64,000 nucleotides of DNA from an uncultured Draconibacterium sp. (GTDB lineage: Bacteria > Bacteroidota > Bacteroidia > Bacteroidales > Prolixibacteraceae): positions 2,947,001 to 3,011,000 of the forward strand of contig NZ_OY781464.1 of NCBI RefSeq assembly GCF_963676735.1, in the 5' to 3' direction. Both the position numbers and the translations under genes were made by a program. Shown in pieces: positions 32,655 to 40,844 of the stretch (within the stretch, counting starts at the first letter, position 1; the number at the start of each line of letters is the position of its first letter). The notes beneath the pieces were generated by a model. The model saw nothing but the letters and a program-made list of their open reading frames with translations. It ran no database searches and was not told where the DNA came from.

Positions 32655-33932
32655 ATGAAAAAGATTCTGTTACTTCTAATTCTTCCGGTGCAACTGGCTG
32701 TTGCCCAAACCAACATTCACCTTGATAGTTGTTATGTTTGGGCAAGGCAAAATTACCCAAACCTTAAACACACCCAATTATGGCAAGAGATTAGCGCACT
32801 TACCATTCAAAATAAGGAAACTAATTTGTTGCCACAACTCACCTTAAACGGACAGATCAGCTACCAGTCGGATGTTACTGAAATTCCGGTATCGATACCG
32901 GGCATGTCTATTCCAACCGTATCAAAAGACAGGTACAGCACTTATGCCGAGCTGCAACAATCAATTTGGGACGGGGGAGTTACCAAAGCCAGCAAAACAC
33001 TGGAGCAAGCCATTTTAAAAAGTAATCTCAGCCAGCTAGAGCTTGAACTCTATCAGTTAAACGACCAGGTGTTGCGCGCCTTTTTTACTACACTGCTTGT
33101 AGACCAACAGAAACAAGTGATACTAGCCCAGTTAAAAGTGATTGCTAAAAAACTGGAACTCGTACAGTCAGGAATTCGCAATGGTGTTACCGAGCCAGCT
33201 GCAGCATTGGTGCTTAAAGCGGAGGAAATTAATCTGAAACAAAGTATTGTTGAGCTTCAGGCAGCCCGCAATGCAAGTTGTAAAATGCTGGCGGTTTTAA
33301 TCGGCAAAACGGTGAATGAACAATCGAAATTCCTTTTTCAGCCCACATTTACTCCTGACACAAGACTTGTTCGCCCCGAGTTGCAATTGCTGGCCAACCA
33401 ACGAGAACAGCTTGGTTTCCAAAGCGAACTAATACAAAAAACACGAAATCCTAAATTCTATGGATTTGGCCAGTTAGGTTACGGGAAACCGGGTTTAAAT
33501 ATGCTACTCGACGAATTTAAAGGCTACTATCTCCTGGGAGTTGGTGTATCGTGGAATGCTTTCGACTGGAAAAAAACCAGCCGTCAACAACAGGTTTTAC
33601 GCCTTCAGCAAGACATGCTCCAAAGCCAGGAACAAACCTTTTTACAAAATATGAGCATTGTTCTTATTCAACAAAAAGAGGAAATAGCGAAGCTGGAACT
33701 TTTAATTAATAACGACCGCCAACTTGTTGGTTTAAGAACAGAAATTACCAAAGCAACAGCCTCAAAACTTGAAAACAATGTAATTACTGCCACAGACTAT
33801 GTTCAGGAACTACAAACAGAAACCATTGCCAGGTTACAGCTCGAATTGCACAAAATTCAGTTAAATCAGGCCCACGAAAAATATATGCTGCTTAACGGAA
33901 AAACGCTAAAAACCGGCAATGAAATCAATTAA
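32655..33932 (+). CDS. TolC family outer membrane efflux protein
   Basis: A 425-aa outer-membrane channel. Residues 1-17 form a signal peptide ending near VAQ. The mature protein shows the two OEP repeats, each with long amphipathic helices (IHLDSCYVWARQNYPNLKHTQLW at the start, RLQLELHKIQLNQAHEKYMLLNGK at the end). It would give the tripartite pump its exit duct in the outer membrane, contacting the HlyD subunit encoded 13 bp downstream. It is the second gene of the TetR-led operon. Complete by length. Confidence 0.88.
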   Translation: MKKILLLLILPVQLAVAQTNIHLDSCYVWARQNYPNLKHTQLWQEISALTIQNKETNLLPQLTLNGQISYQSDVTEIPVSIPGMSIPTVSKDRYSTYAELQQSIWDGGVTKASKTLEQAILKSNLSQLELELYQLNDQVLRAFFTTLLVDQQKQVILAQLKVIAKKLELVQSGIRNGVTEPAAALVLKAEEINLKQSIVELQAARNASCKMLAVLIGKTVNEQSKFLFQPTFTPDTRLVRPELQLLANQREQLGFQSELIQKTRNPKFYGFGQLGYGKPGLNMLLDEFKGYYLLGVGVSWNAFDWKKTSRQQQVLRLQQDMLQSQEQTFLQNMSIVLIQQKEEIAKLELLINNDRQLVGLRTEITKATASKLENNVITATDYVQELQTETIARLQLELHKIQLNQAHEKYMLLNGKTLKTGNEIN

Positions 33933-33945
33933 ACCATTACTTGTT

Positions 33946-34827
33946 ATGAAAAGAATAATCGTCCTTACTTCAATTGCTGTTATGCTATTTTCTTGTGAAC
34001 GAAACACCGAAACGGCCGATGCTTATGGCAACTTTGAGACAGAATCGGTAATTGTTTCTGCCGAAAATACCGGAAAAATTATAGCGCTAAACATTAAAAA
34101 AGGCGACATCATAAAAGCAGGATTTCAGGCTGTACTTATTGATACCACACAACTACATTTGCAACATTTGCAGGCTAAAGCACAGCAGGCGGCTGTTATA
34201 AGCAAACGAAGTTCAATTCAATCGCAAATTGTTGTTCTTGAAGAACAAATGAAAAACCTAAAGGTGCACGAAGTGCGCATAAAACAAATGCTAAACGATG
34301 GTGCGGCAACACAAAAGCAACTTGATGATGTACAAGGACAAATAAGTGTAATTGAAAAACAAATTGAGAATACAAAAACACAGTTTTTACTCATCAAAAA
34401 AGAGTATGACGTGTTAGCAGCTCAAGAGCAATCGCTCATTGATCAGTTAAAACGCTGTACCGTTAAATCCCCCGTTTCAGGAACGATTTTGGAAACCTAT
34501 GCCGAACGGGGTGAACTGGCAGCAACCGGCCGGGCCTTATTTAAAATTGCAGATATAAACCAACTGGAGCTAAAGGTTTATGTTAGCGGTGCGCAACTGC
34601 CGCAAATTAAACTTGGACAGAAAGTTTCCGTTTATACCGACCGGAATGAAACAGAAAACCAGTCGTTAACCGGCACCATATCATGGATTTCGCCTGAAGC
34701 CGAATTCACCCCAAAAATTATTCAGACCAAAGAAGAGCGGGTAAAACTGGTTTACGCAGTTAAGGTAGCTGTAAAAAACGATGGAACATTAAAAATAGGA
34801 ATGCCAGGCGAAGTGCGTTGGCAATAA
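33946..34827 (+). CDS. HlyD-family periplasmic adaptor lipoprotein of the efflux pump
   Basis: A 293-aa membrane-fusion protein. The ATG at 33946 gives a lipoprotein signal (VLTSIAVMLFSCE), 13 bp after the tolC stop; the longer frame from 33919 overlaps that gene and adds nine residues before the signal. It has a biotinyl-lipoyl-like half (VSAENTGKIIALNIKKGDIIKAG), a coiled-coil hairpin of about 100 residues (KAQQAAVISKRSSIQSQ to EQSLIDQLK), and the second lipoyl half (KSPVSGTILETYAERGELAATG). It bridges the ABC-2 complex to the TolC duct, like YbhG. Confidence 0.88.
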   Translation: MKRIIVLTSIAVMLFSCERNTETADAYGNFETESVIVSAENTGKIIALNIKKGDIIKAGFQAVLIDTTQLHLQHLQAKAQQAAVISKRSSIQSQIVVLEEQMKNLKVHEVRIKQMLNDGAATQKQLDDVQGQISVIEKQIENTKTQFLLIKKEYDVLAAQEQSLIDQLKRCTVKSPVSGTILETYAERGELAATGRALFKIADINQLELKVYVSGAQLPQIKLGQKVSVYTDRNETENQSLTGTISWISPEAEFTPKIIQTKEERVKLVYAVKVAVKNDGTLKIGMPGEVRWQ

Positions 34828-34839
34828 TTGCTGTTTTTC

Positions 34840-35748
34840 ATGATCGAGATTTCCGAAATATGCAAGTCGTATAAAACCACCAGGGCTCTGGCAGGCATAA
34901 ACCTGCATATAAAAAAAGGCGAACTTTTTGGTTTAATTGGCCCCGACGGCGCCGGGAAAACAACCCTGATTCGAATTTTGATGACCCTGCTTTTACCCGA
35001 CTCGGGCACGGCAACCCTTGATGGGATAAATGCGGTGGACGCCTATAAAAAAATAAGGCAGATAGTAGGTTATATGCCGGGACGATTTTCGCTGTACCAG
35101 GATTTAAGCGTTGAAGAAAATCTTAAATTCTTTGCTACCGTTTTTGGTACCAGTGTCGAAAAAAACTACGATCTTATCCGCGACATTTACCACCAAATTG
35201 AACCCTTTAAAACACGCCGGGCAGGTAAACTTTCGGGGGGAATGAAACAAAAACTTGCCCTTTCGTGCGCATTAATCCATAAGCCTAAAATACTGGTGCT
35301 CGACGAACCAACAACCGGCGTAGATGCGGTTTCGCGAAAAGAATTCTGGGAAATGCTTAAAAACCTGCAGCAAAAAGGAATTACAATCCTGGTGTCAACA
35401 CCGTACATGGATGAAGCCAATTTATGCGACCGCGTTGCTTTAATTCAAAAAGGAAATATCCTTGATGTAGATGCGCCCCAACGGATAACTGAAAAATTTC
35501 CGAGGAAAATAATACAGGTAGGAGCCAAAAATATGTACCGCTTAATAAATGATTTACGTGCTTTTAAAGCGGCAGAAGCGGTTTATGCTTTTGGCCAACA
35601 TGCGCATTTCACAGGGGTTAACGACCAGGTTGAACCCATTGAGATTGACAGGTATTTGCATCAAAAGGGCCACACTGAAGTGCTGGTGGAAGAAATTCCG
35701 GCAGGAATTGAAGATGTTTTTATGAACCTAATGGAACAACAGAGTTAA
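34840..35748 (+). CDS. ABC transporter ATP-binding protein 1 (YbhF N-half-like)
   Basis: A 302-aa ATPase. Walker A is GPDGAGKTT (near residue 37), the signature is KLSGGMKQKLALS, and Walker B is ILVLDEPTTGVD with the catalytic Glu. The extra C-terminal 80 residues after the core are typical of DrrA/CcmA-type exporters. I start at the ATG at 34840, because the frame before it begins with a TTG inside the hlyD stop region. With the next gene it forms a pair of distinct ATPases, which in E. coli YbhF are fused in one chain. It powers export by the two ABC-2 permeases downstream. Confidence 0.88.
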   Translation: MIEISEICKSYKTTRALAGINLHIKKGELFGLIGPDGAGKTTLIRILMTLLLPDSGTATLDGINAVDAYKKIRQIVGYMPGRFSLYQDLSVEENLKFFATVFGTSVEKNYDLIRDIYHQIEPFKTRRAGKLSGGMKQKLALSCALIHKPKILVLDEPTTGVDAVSRKEFWEMLKNLQQKGITILVSTPYMDEANLCDRVALIQKGNILDVDAPQRITEKFPRKIIQVGAKNMYRLINDLRAFKAAEAVYAFGQHAHFTGVNDQVEPIEIDRYLHQKGHTEVLVEEIPAGIEDVFMNLMEQQS

Positions 35749-35755
35749 ACTTGCA

Positions 35756-36481
35756 ATGAGAATGGAAAACATAATATCGGCAAAAAACTTAACCAAAAAG
35801 TTTGGCAGCTTTACAGCCAATAATGCATTAAGTTTCAATGTAAAACAAGGAGAAATTTTTGGTTTCCTCGGAGCAAATGGTGCCGGTAAAACCACCGCAA
35901 TCCGAATTTTATGTGGACTTTCAGCACCAAGTTCAGGCGAAGTTACAGTTGCCGGTTTTAATATTTACAGCGAAACCGAAAAAATAAAGAAAAACATCGG
36001 CTACATGAGCCAAAAATTTTCGTTGTACGAAGACCTTACCATTTCAGAAAACATAAAACTATATGCCGGTATTTATGGAATTAAAAGAAAACAACGAATT
36101 GAAAAAGAAGCACAACTTTTAAAACGGCTTGAGCTGGAAGCGGTTAAAAATAAACTGATAGGAGACTTACCCTTGGGCTGGAAACAAAAGTTGGCTTTTT
36201 CGGTTGCCATATTTCACCAACCAAAAATCGTTTTTCTTGATGAGCCGACAGGCGGAGTTGACCCGGTAACGCGACGTAAATTCTGGGATTTGATTTATGA
36301 AGCGGCCAGTAATGGAATTACCATTTTTGTAACCACACACTACATGGACGAAGCAGAATACTGCGATCGGGTTTCCATAATGAATGCCGGAAAGATAGTG
36401 GCGCTCGACACGCCGGCCGGGCTAAAAAAACAGTACAGCGCCACCAATATGGACGAAGTATTTTTAAAAATTGCCCGATAA
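35756..36481 (+). CDS. ABC transporter ATP-binding protein 2 (YbhF C-half-like)
   Basis: A 241-aa ATPase with Walker A GANGAGKTT (near residue 41) and Walker B IVFLDEPTGGVD. The signature is unusual: where LSGGxKQ is expected it reads LPLGWKQKLAFSVAI, a form also seen in the second half of YbhF-type exporters. It begins 7 bp after ATPase 1 (ATG at 35756, or the second ATG at 35762) and ends with no long C-terminal extension. It probably forms a heterodimer with ATPase 1. Confidence 0.86.
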   Translation: MRMENIISAKNLTKKFGSFTANNALSFNVKQGEIFGFLGANGAGKTTAIRILCGLSAPSSGEVTVAGFNIYSETEKIKKNIGYMSQKFSLYEDLTISENIKLYAGIYGIKRKQRIEKEAQLLKRLELEAVKNKLIGDLPLGWKQKLAFSVAIFHQPKIVFLDEPTGGVDPVTRRKFWDLIYEAASNGITIFVTTHYMDEAEYCDRVSIMNAGKIVALDTPAGLKKQYSATNMDEVFLKIAR

Positions 36482-36524
36482 ATCCGCAGAAAAAAACGCT
36501 TGCAGCCTTAAATAAGCAAATAAA

Positions 36525-37631
36525 ATGAAACAACTGAAATCATTTATACAAAAAGAATTTTACCACATTTTTCGCGATCCGCGAACCATGCTCATTTTGT
36601 TTGGCATTCCGGTGGCACAGTTGCTAATTTTTGGTACGGTTATTAAAAGCGAGATAAAAGATGTTCACATTGCCATTTACGACCAGTCGAAAGATGTAAC
36701 TACGCAGGAAATTACCAACAAACTGCTTTCGTCGGGCTATTTTGTTTTAGACAAAAACCTCGACAACCTTAACGAAATTGATGCCATATTCAAAAAAGGA
36801 AAAGTAAGGCAAGTTATCGTTTTCGAGAATAATTTTGGTAACAACCTGGGCAAAGAAGGCAGGGCTGCAATGCAGTTAATTGCCGACGCATCAGACCCTA
36901 ACACGGCAAAACTGGCCATTTCGTATACCCGGGCAATTGTTAACGACTATATTGCCAAAAGCTTCGGTGAAACAAAAAAGCCCATGCAAATAACACCTGA
37001 GGTGCGCATGTATTTTAACGAAGAAATGAAAAGTGCTTATATGTTTGTTCCGGGAGTAATGGCCCTTATTCTGATGCTGATTTCTGCCATGATGACTTCC
37101 ATTTCGATTACCCGCGAAAAAGAGCTGGGTACCATGGAAATTTTATTGGTTTCGCCTTTAAAACCAAGTCAGATTATTATTGGCAAAGTACTCCCCTACC
37201 TGTTGTTATCAATTGTAAATGCTTTTATAATTGTACTAATTGGCCATTTTGTTTTTAAGGTGCCGGTTAACGGTAGTTTTCTATTATTGATGCTTGAAAC
37301 GATACTGTTTATTTTAATGGCGCTTTGTCTTGGCATCCTCATTTCTACCGCCGCAAAAAACCAAATGACCGCCATGTTTATTTCAATGATTGGATTAATG
37401 CTGCCAACCATCTTGCTTTCGGGCTTCATTTTCCCCATTGAAAATATGCCCGTGGTTTTGCAATACTTAAGCCACATTATGCCGGCACGGTATTTCATCT
37501 CAATAGTAAGAACCATTATGCTAAAAGGCACAGGAATACTCTTTATTTGGAAAGAAACGGCAGTTCTACTGGGAATGACCCTCTTTTTTATAGCCGTAAG
37601 TGTAAAGAAATTTAAAATAAGATTGGAGTAA
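36525..37631 (+). CDS. ABC-2 type permease 1 (YbhS-like)
   Basis: A 368-aa inner-membrane permease. An N-terminal helix after the ABC-2 motif KSFIQKEFYHIFRDPRTMLILFGIPVAQLLIFG is followed by a periplasmic domain of about 140 residues. Five membrane segments come next; the SITREKELGTMEILLVSPLKPSQIIIGK motif and LLSGFIFPIENMPVVLQYLS are hallmarks of the YhhJ/YbhS/YbhR group. It starts 43 bp after the ATPase genes. The paired permease downstream is a clear paralogue, so the pump likely uses a permease heterodimer. Confidence 0.88.
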   Translation: MKQLKSFIQKEFYHIFRDPRTMLILFGIPVAQLLIFGTVIKSEIKDVHIAIYDQSKDVTTQEITNKLLSSGYFVLDKNLDNLNEIDAIFKKGKVRQVIVFENNFGNNLGKEGRAAMQLIADASDPNTAKLAISYTRAIVNDYIAKSFGETKKPMQITPEVRMYFNEEMKSAYMFVPGVMALILMLISAMMTSISITREKELGTMEILLVSPLKPSQIIIGKVLPYLLLSIVNAFIIVLIGHFVFKVPVNGSFLLLMLETILFILMALCLGILISTAAKNQMTAMFISMIGLMLPTILLSGFIFPIENMPVVLQYLSHIMPARYFISIVRTIMLKGTGILFIWKETAVLLGMTLFFIAVSVKKFKIRLE

Positions 37632-37684
37632 AAATAGTCCCGTTTTAATGGAAAGGGAATAAAAGAACAAGCGTAATTTTCTAA

Positions 37685-38803
37685 ATGAAAACCATAAGCT
37701 ACATACTACAAAAGGAGTTTCGGCAAATCTTTCGGAACCGCACCATGCTGCCAATGATTTTTATGGTGCCCATTATTCAGATGTTGATTTTGGTATTTGC
37801 TGCCACTTACGACATGAAACGAATAGATATGGTGATAGTTGACCACGACCTATCGGAAAATTCAAAAGAACTGATTGCCAAATTCAACGGAATTCCATTT
37901 TTTAATGTGCTTCAGCTGGAACAGTCGGAAAAACTTGCCGAACAAAAATTACTGACGGGGGAAGCCGATGTAGTTCTTGTTTTTCCGATGGATTTTGAGC
38001 GAAAGCTTATTCGCCACAACCACACAAACATTCAGCTCCTGGTTAATGCCATTGAGAGTAACTCAGCTCAGCTCATATACACTTACGCTGCCAATATTGT
38101 GGCCGATTACAATCAACAGATCATCTCAGAATGGAAAGCAATTCCGGAGTTTGAAGCACCTGCACAAATTAACATTGCTGAAAACTATTGGTACAATACA
38201 GAGCTGGATTACAAGTGGTTTATGGCTCCGGGTATTTTGGCCATTCTGGTAACCCTGATTGGCATGTTTATGTCGGGAATGAACCTGGTGCGCGAAAAAG
38301 AAATTGGCACCATAGAACAACTTAATGTAACGCCGCTAAAAAAATACCAGTTTATTATCGGCAAATTAGTACCGTTTTGGATAATTGGTTTATTCGATCT
38401 GGCTTTTGGGTTGGCAATTGCCTGGCTGGTTTTCGATCTTCCGATTGTGGGCAGCCTGTTTACCCTGTTTTTTATGGCCGGAATTTACCTTATTGGTATA
38501 CTTGGTTTAGGCTTGTTTATTTCAACCCTTGCCGATACCCAGCAACAGGTAATGTTTGTGAGTTTCTTCTTTTTAATGATGTTTATTTTGATGGGAGGTA
38601 TTTTTACGCCGGTTGAAAGTATGCCTGACTGGGCACAAACTATCGACCATCTTAACCCCCTGTACTATTTTATGCGAATAATGCGTATGGTTGTTTTAAA
38701 AGGATCAGGCTTCACCGAGTTACTTCGCGAACTTATTTCCTTAACCTTTTTGGGAATTACCTTTCTGAGCCTGGCCATTTGGCGTTACCGAAAAACGGCC
38801 TGA
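37685..38803 (+). CDS. ABC-2 type permease 2 (YbhR-like)
   Basis: A 372-aa permease paralogous to the previous one: SYILQKEFRQIFRNRTMLPMIFMVPIIQMLILVF at the N-terminus, a periplasmic domain, then NLVREKEIGTIEQLNVTPLKKYQFIIGK and MGGIFTPVESMPDWAQTIDHLNPLYYFMRIMR. It ends the TetR-TolC-HlyD-ABC-ABC-permease-permease series, with no clear terminator seen afterwards. By family the complete machine would be a tripartite exporter of hydrophobic drugs or lipids. Confidence 0.88.
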   Translation: MKTISYILQKEFRQIFRNRTMLPMIFMVPIIQMLILVFAATYDMKRIDMVIVDHDLSENSKELIAKFNGIPFFNVLQLEQSEKLAEQKLLTGEADVVLVFPMDFERKLIRHNHTNIQLLVNAIESNSAQLIYTYAANIVADYNQQIISEWKAIPEFEAPAQINIAENYWYNTELDYKWFMAPGILAILVTLIGMFMSGMNLVREKEIGTIEQLNVTPLKKYQFIIGKLVPFWIIGLFDLAFGLAIAWLVFDLPIVGSLFTLFFMAGIYLIGILGLGLFISTLADTQQQVMFVSFFFLMMFILMGGIFTPVESMPDWAQTIDHLNPLYYFMRIMRMVVLKGSGFTELLRELISLTFLGITFLSLAIWRYRKTA

Positions 38804-38924
38804 CAGTAAAATCTGTTAACATTGCACGAATCAAAATTTCCATTCTTCAGGATAAAAACAATAGTTAACTTTTTAATATTGATCACGTTAATTTAATTAC
38901 ATTCAACCATGTTTAAATGAAATA

Positions 38925-39893
38925 ATGATGAATGAACATTTTGTTTTGGAAATACAAGAACAAGAATATTTTGAAGAAGGAATATTCAGGGTTTTAGATA
39001 AGCTACACCTTGATGCTGCGAAGTTTATCTCGGCCAAAACACAGCAGCACCACAATATTCACGAGTTACGAACTAACCTAAAAAAAATACGCGGAATTCT
39101 GCGTTTACTGCGACACGAAATTGGCGAAGACAGTTATCAGCTTATGAATTCACACTATAAAAACCTGGCGGCAGAAGTGGCCGTTTTACGAGACGATACT
39201 TCGCAAATAGAATTACTGCAGGAAATTAAAAACCGGATAAAAAACACAGCCGTTAAAAAGGATTTGGGGAAAATTATAGCCCAACACGATGAAGCCAGAA
39301 AACAGGCATTCTATTTGTTTAATCAGTCTGGCAATGCCGAAAATCTTAAGCAAATGATTCTTGGTTTGCAACAAATGATGCATGAACTATCCTTAACAGG
39401 AAACCCGGAATTATTCATACTAAAAAGCTTAAAACATATTTACCGGCAAGCGCGCAGTGCTTTTGAAATTACCGGACTTTTAAACGATGAAGAACTATAC
39501 CACTACTGGCGCAAACAGGTTAAATATTTAATGTATCACTTAATGCTTTTAAATAAAGCCTGGCCCAATTCCATCCGAGTATTTATAAATGATTTAGGCC
39601 GGCTCGCGAGTAAATTGGGTGAATTGCACGACTTAAATTTATTCCATACCGGCATCAAAGAAAAAAGGATATATTGCTCGGCCAAAACACAACAAAGTTA
39701 TTTATTACGTTTTGTTTACAAGCGTCGCTGGCAGTTAAAAAAACACATCCATCACCTTGGCGAACAATACTTTACCGAAAGCAGCGATGCTTTTGCCATG
39801 CGCATTTTTAATTCCTGGGAAAATTCGGTAATGAGTAAAAAAACTATTAAAAACAGAAAAAACGCAGACGGTTCCTGCAATTGCACATACTAA
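38925..39893 (+). CDS. CHAD domain protein
   Basis: A 322-aa, helix-rich, basic cytoplasmic protein. The CHAD (conserved histidine alpha-helical) domain starts at about residue 30 with HHNIHELRTNLKKIRGILRLLRHEI and continues with HYWRKQVKYLMYHLMLL and KLGELHDLNLFHTGI, where histidines and lysines recur as expected. CHAD domains bind inorganic polyphosphate and often sit near polyphosphate kinase or next to CYTH triphosphatases; neither is in this window. Start at the first or second of two adjacent ATGs (38925 or 38928). Confidence 0.85.
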   Translation: MMNEHFVLEIQEQEYFEEGIFRVLDKLHLDAAKFISAKTQQHHNIHELRTNLKKIRGILRLLRHEIGEDSYQLMNSHYKNLAAEVAVLRDDTSQIELLQEIKNRIKNTAVKKDLGKIIAQHDEARKQAFYLFNQSGNAENLKQMILGLQQMMHELSLTGNPELFILKSLKHIYRQARSAFEITGLLNDEELYHYWRKQVKYLMYHLMLLNKAWPNSIRVFINDLGRLASKLGELHDLNLFHTGIKEKRIYCSAKTQQSYLLRFVYKRRWQLKKHIHHLGEQYFTESSDAFAMRIFNSWENSVMSKKTIKNRKNADGSCNCTY

Positions 39894-39906
39894 TAACAAT
39901 TCTTTA

Positions 39907-40458
39907 CTATGCTGTATTTTCAGCACTCATTTCCAAAAGTTTTAAAACCGTTTTTAAATTACGTGTGGTAGCCCGCGTTTTAAATACCTTTTCAATATAA
40001 TTGTTCGTAAGTTTTGTTTTCCCGTAGCCGTTCGGGCAATAGATATAAATCGCCTTTTCGCTTAAAAAGTACCGCTCACCATTTTGCATTTGCAAGCTCA
40101 GTTTCGTCTCCTGCTGACTTTTAAAACCAGCCTCTAAAAAAGTGATATGAAGGTATGAGTTATCCAGAGTTTCATTTGAAAGAAAAGGATTATCCTGCAC
40201 CGTTTTCTGAAATTCGTCAAGAGCAAAAACCACTACAGGCACACAAAATCCAAAATCTTTCTCAATTTGCTTTTCAATAAAAACTTCCAGTTCACCAGGG
40301 TTATCATTTTCTGAAAAGAATAAAACATTACCACTTTGAATGTATGTTTTTACGCTTTTAAAACCGGCCGCTCCAAACATAGCCCGAAGTTGTGCCATTT
40401 TTATACTATTTTTTCCGCTTACATTTATGCCACGCAACAAGGCTATATATTTTTTCAT
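39907..40458 (-). CDS. DUF1697 family protein
   Basis: A 183-aa cytoplasmic protein of the DUF1697 family. The family motif KKYIALLRGINVSGKNSIKMAQLRAMFGAAGFKSVKTYIQSGNVLFFS opens the protein, and the late YGKTKLTNNYIEKVFKTRATTRNLKTVLKL is also conserved. Function is unknown. I start at the ATG at 40458 rather than one four codons earlier, because the family begins a few residues before YIALLRG. It is a single gene converging on CHAD (13 bp between the stops). Complete length. Confidence 0.87.
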   Translation of the reverse strand: MKKYIALLRGINVSGKNSIKMAQLRAMFGAAGFKSVKTYIQSGNVLFFSENDNPGELEVFIEKQIEKDFGFCVPVVVFALDEFQKTVQDNPFLSNETLDNSYLHITFLEAGFKSQQETKLSLQMQNGERYFLSEKAIYIYCPNGYGKTKLTNNYIEKVFKTRATTRNLKTVLKLLEMSAENTA

Positions 40459-40567
40459 CGGCCAAAACATTGGGTTGATAGAAGAAACAACAGCTTAATT
40501 AAAACAAGGTTTTATAAAAGTTTAATAGTGGAAATTATACGAACAGCAAAACGACAAAAGTCAACCA

Positions 40568-40610
40568 CAAAAAAAACCGCCCCTGAGCTATTTAAACCCC
40601 AAAGGCGGTG
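40568..40610 (-). terminator. Distal minus-strand terminator downstream of abgT
   Basis: On the minus strand ACCGCC pairs with GGCGGT around a 22-nt loop and is followed by a T-run. It could close a transcript arriving from abgT or from a small RNA starting in this spacer. Confidence 0.6.
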
Positions 40611-40642
40611 CACTGTCCCTTCCTCACTATTTTTTTGATATT

Positions 40643-40661
40643 GATTTAGCCACGCTAAATC
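40643..40661. repeat. Perfect hairpin in the abgT-DUF1697 spacer
   Basis: GATTTAGC-CAC-GCTAAATC, 8 bp with a 3-nt loop. T-rich sequence follows on the plus strand, but no plus-strand gene leads into it. Confidence 0.5.
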
Positions 40662-40756
40662 CCACTTAATTTTTTTAATTATTATGAGTTTTTTTAATGG
40701 ATGGAGTCATTGTTTTAACGCTAGTAGTTTTTAGTTTTTTTCGGTTTATAACAGGG

Positions 40757-40793
40757 TAAAAAAGCAAGCTGTTTTATCATTTTTGCTTGCTTT
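40757..40793 (-). terminator. Proximal terminator of abgT
   Basis: On the minus strand AAAGCAAGC pairs with GCTTGCTTT and is followed by T-rich sequence, about 50 bp after the abgT stop. Confidence 0.7.
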
Positions 40794-40844
40794 ATCTAAA
40801 TTAATACATTTTTTGTTAAAAGTCAAGTGGCTAAAATAAAACTT

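Larger units (their letters stand above)
40459..40844. other. Gene-free region between DUF1697 and AbgT with several hairpins
   Basis: About 390 bp with no gene. It holds two minus-strand terminators (40568-40610 and 40757-40793) and, between them, a perfect GATTTAGC/GCTAAATC hairpin at 40643-40661 followed by a plus-strand T-run. The rest is AT-rich. Two terminator structures 150 bp apart suggest an extended abgT 3' end or a small minus-strand RNA. Confidence 0.55.

Noticed and set aside
40643..40680. Plus-strand terminator of a gene
   Set aside because: The hairpin and T-run fit the form, but no plus-strand gene or promoter leads to it; DUF1697 and abgT are both minus.
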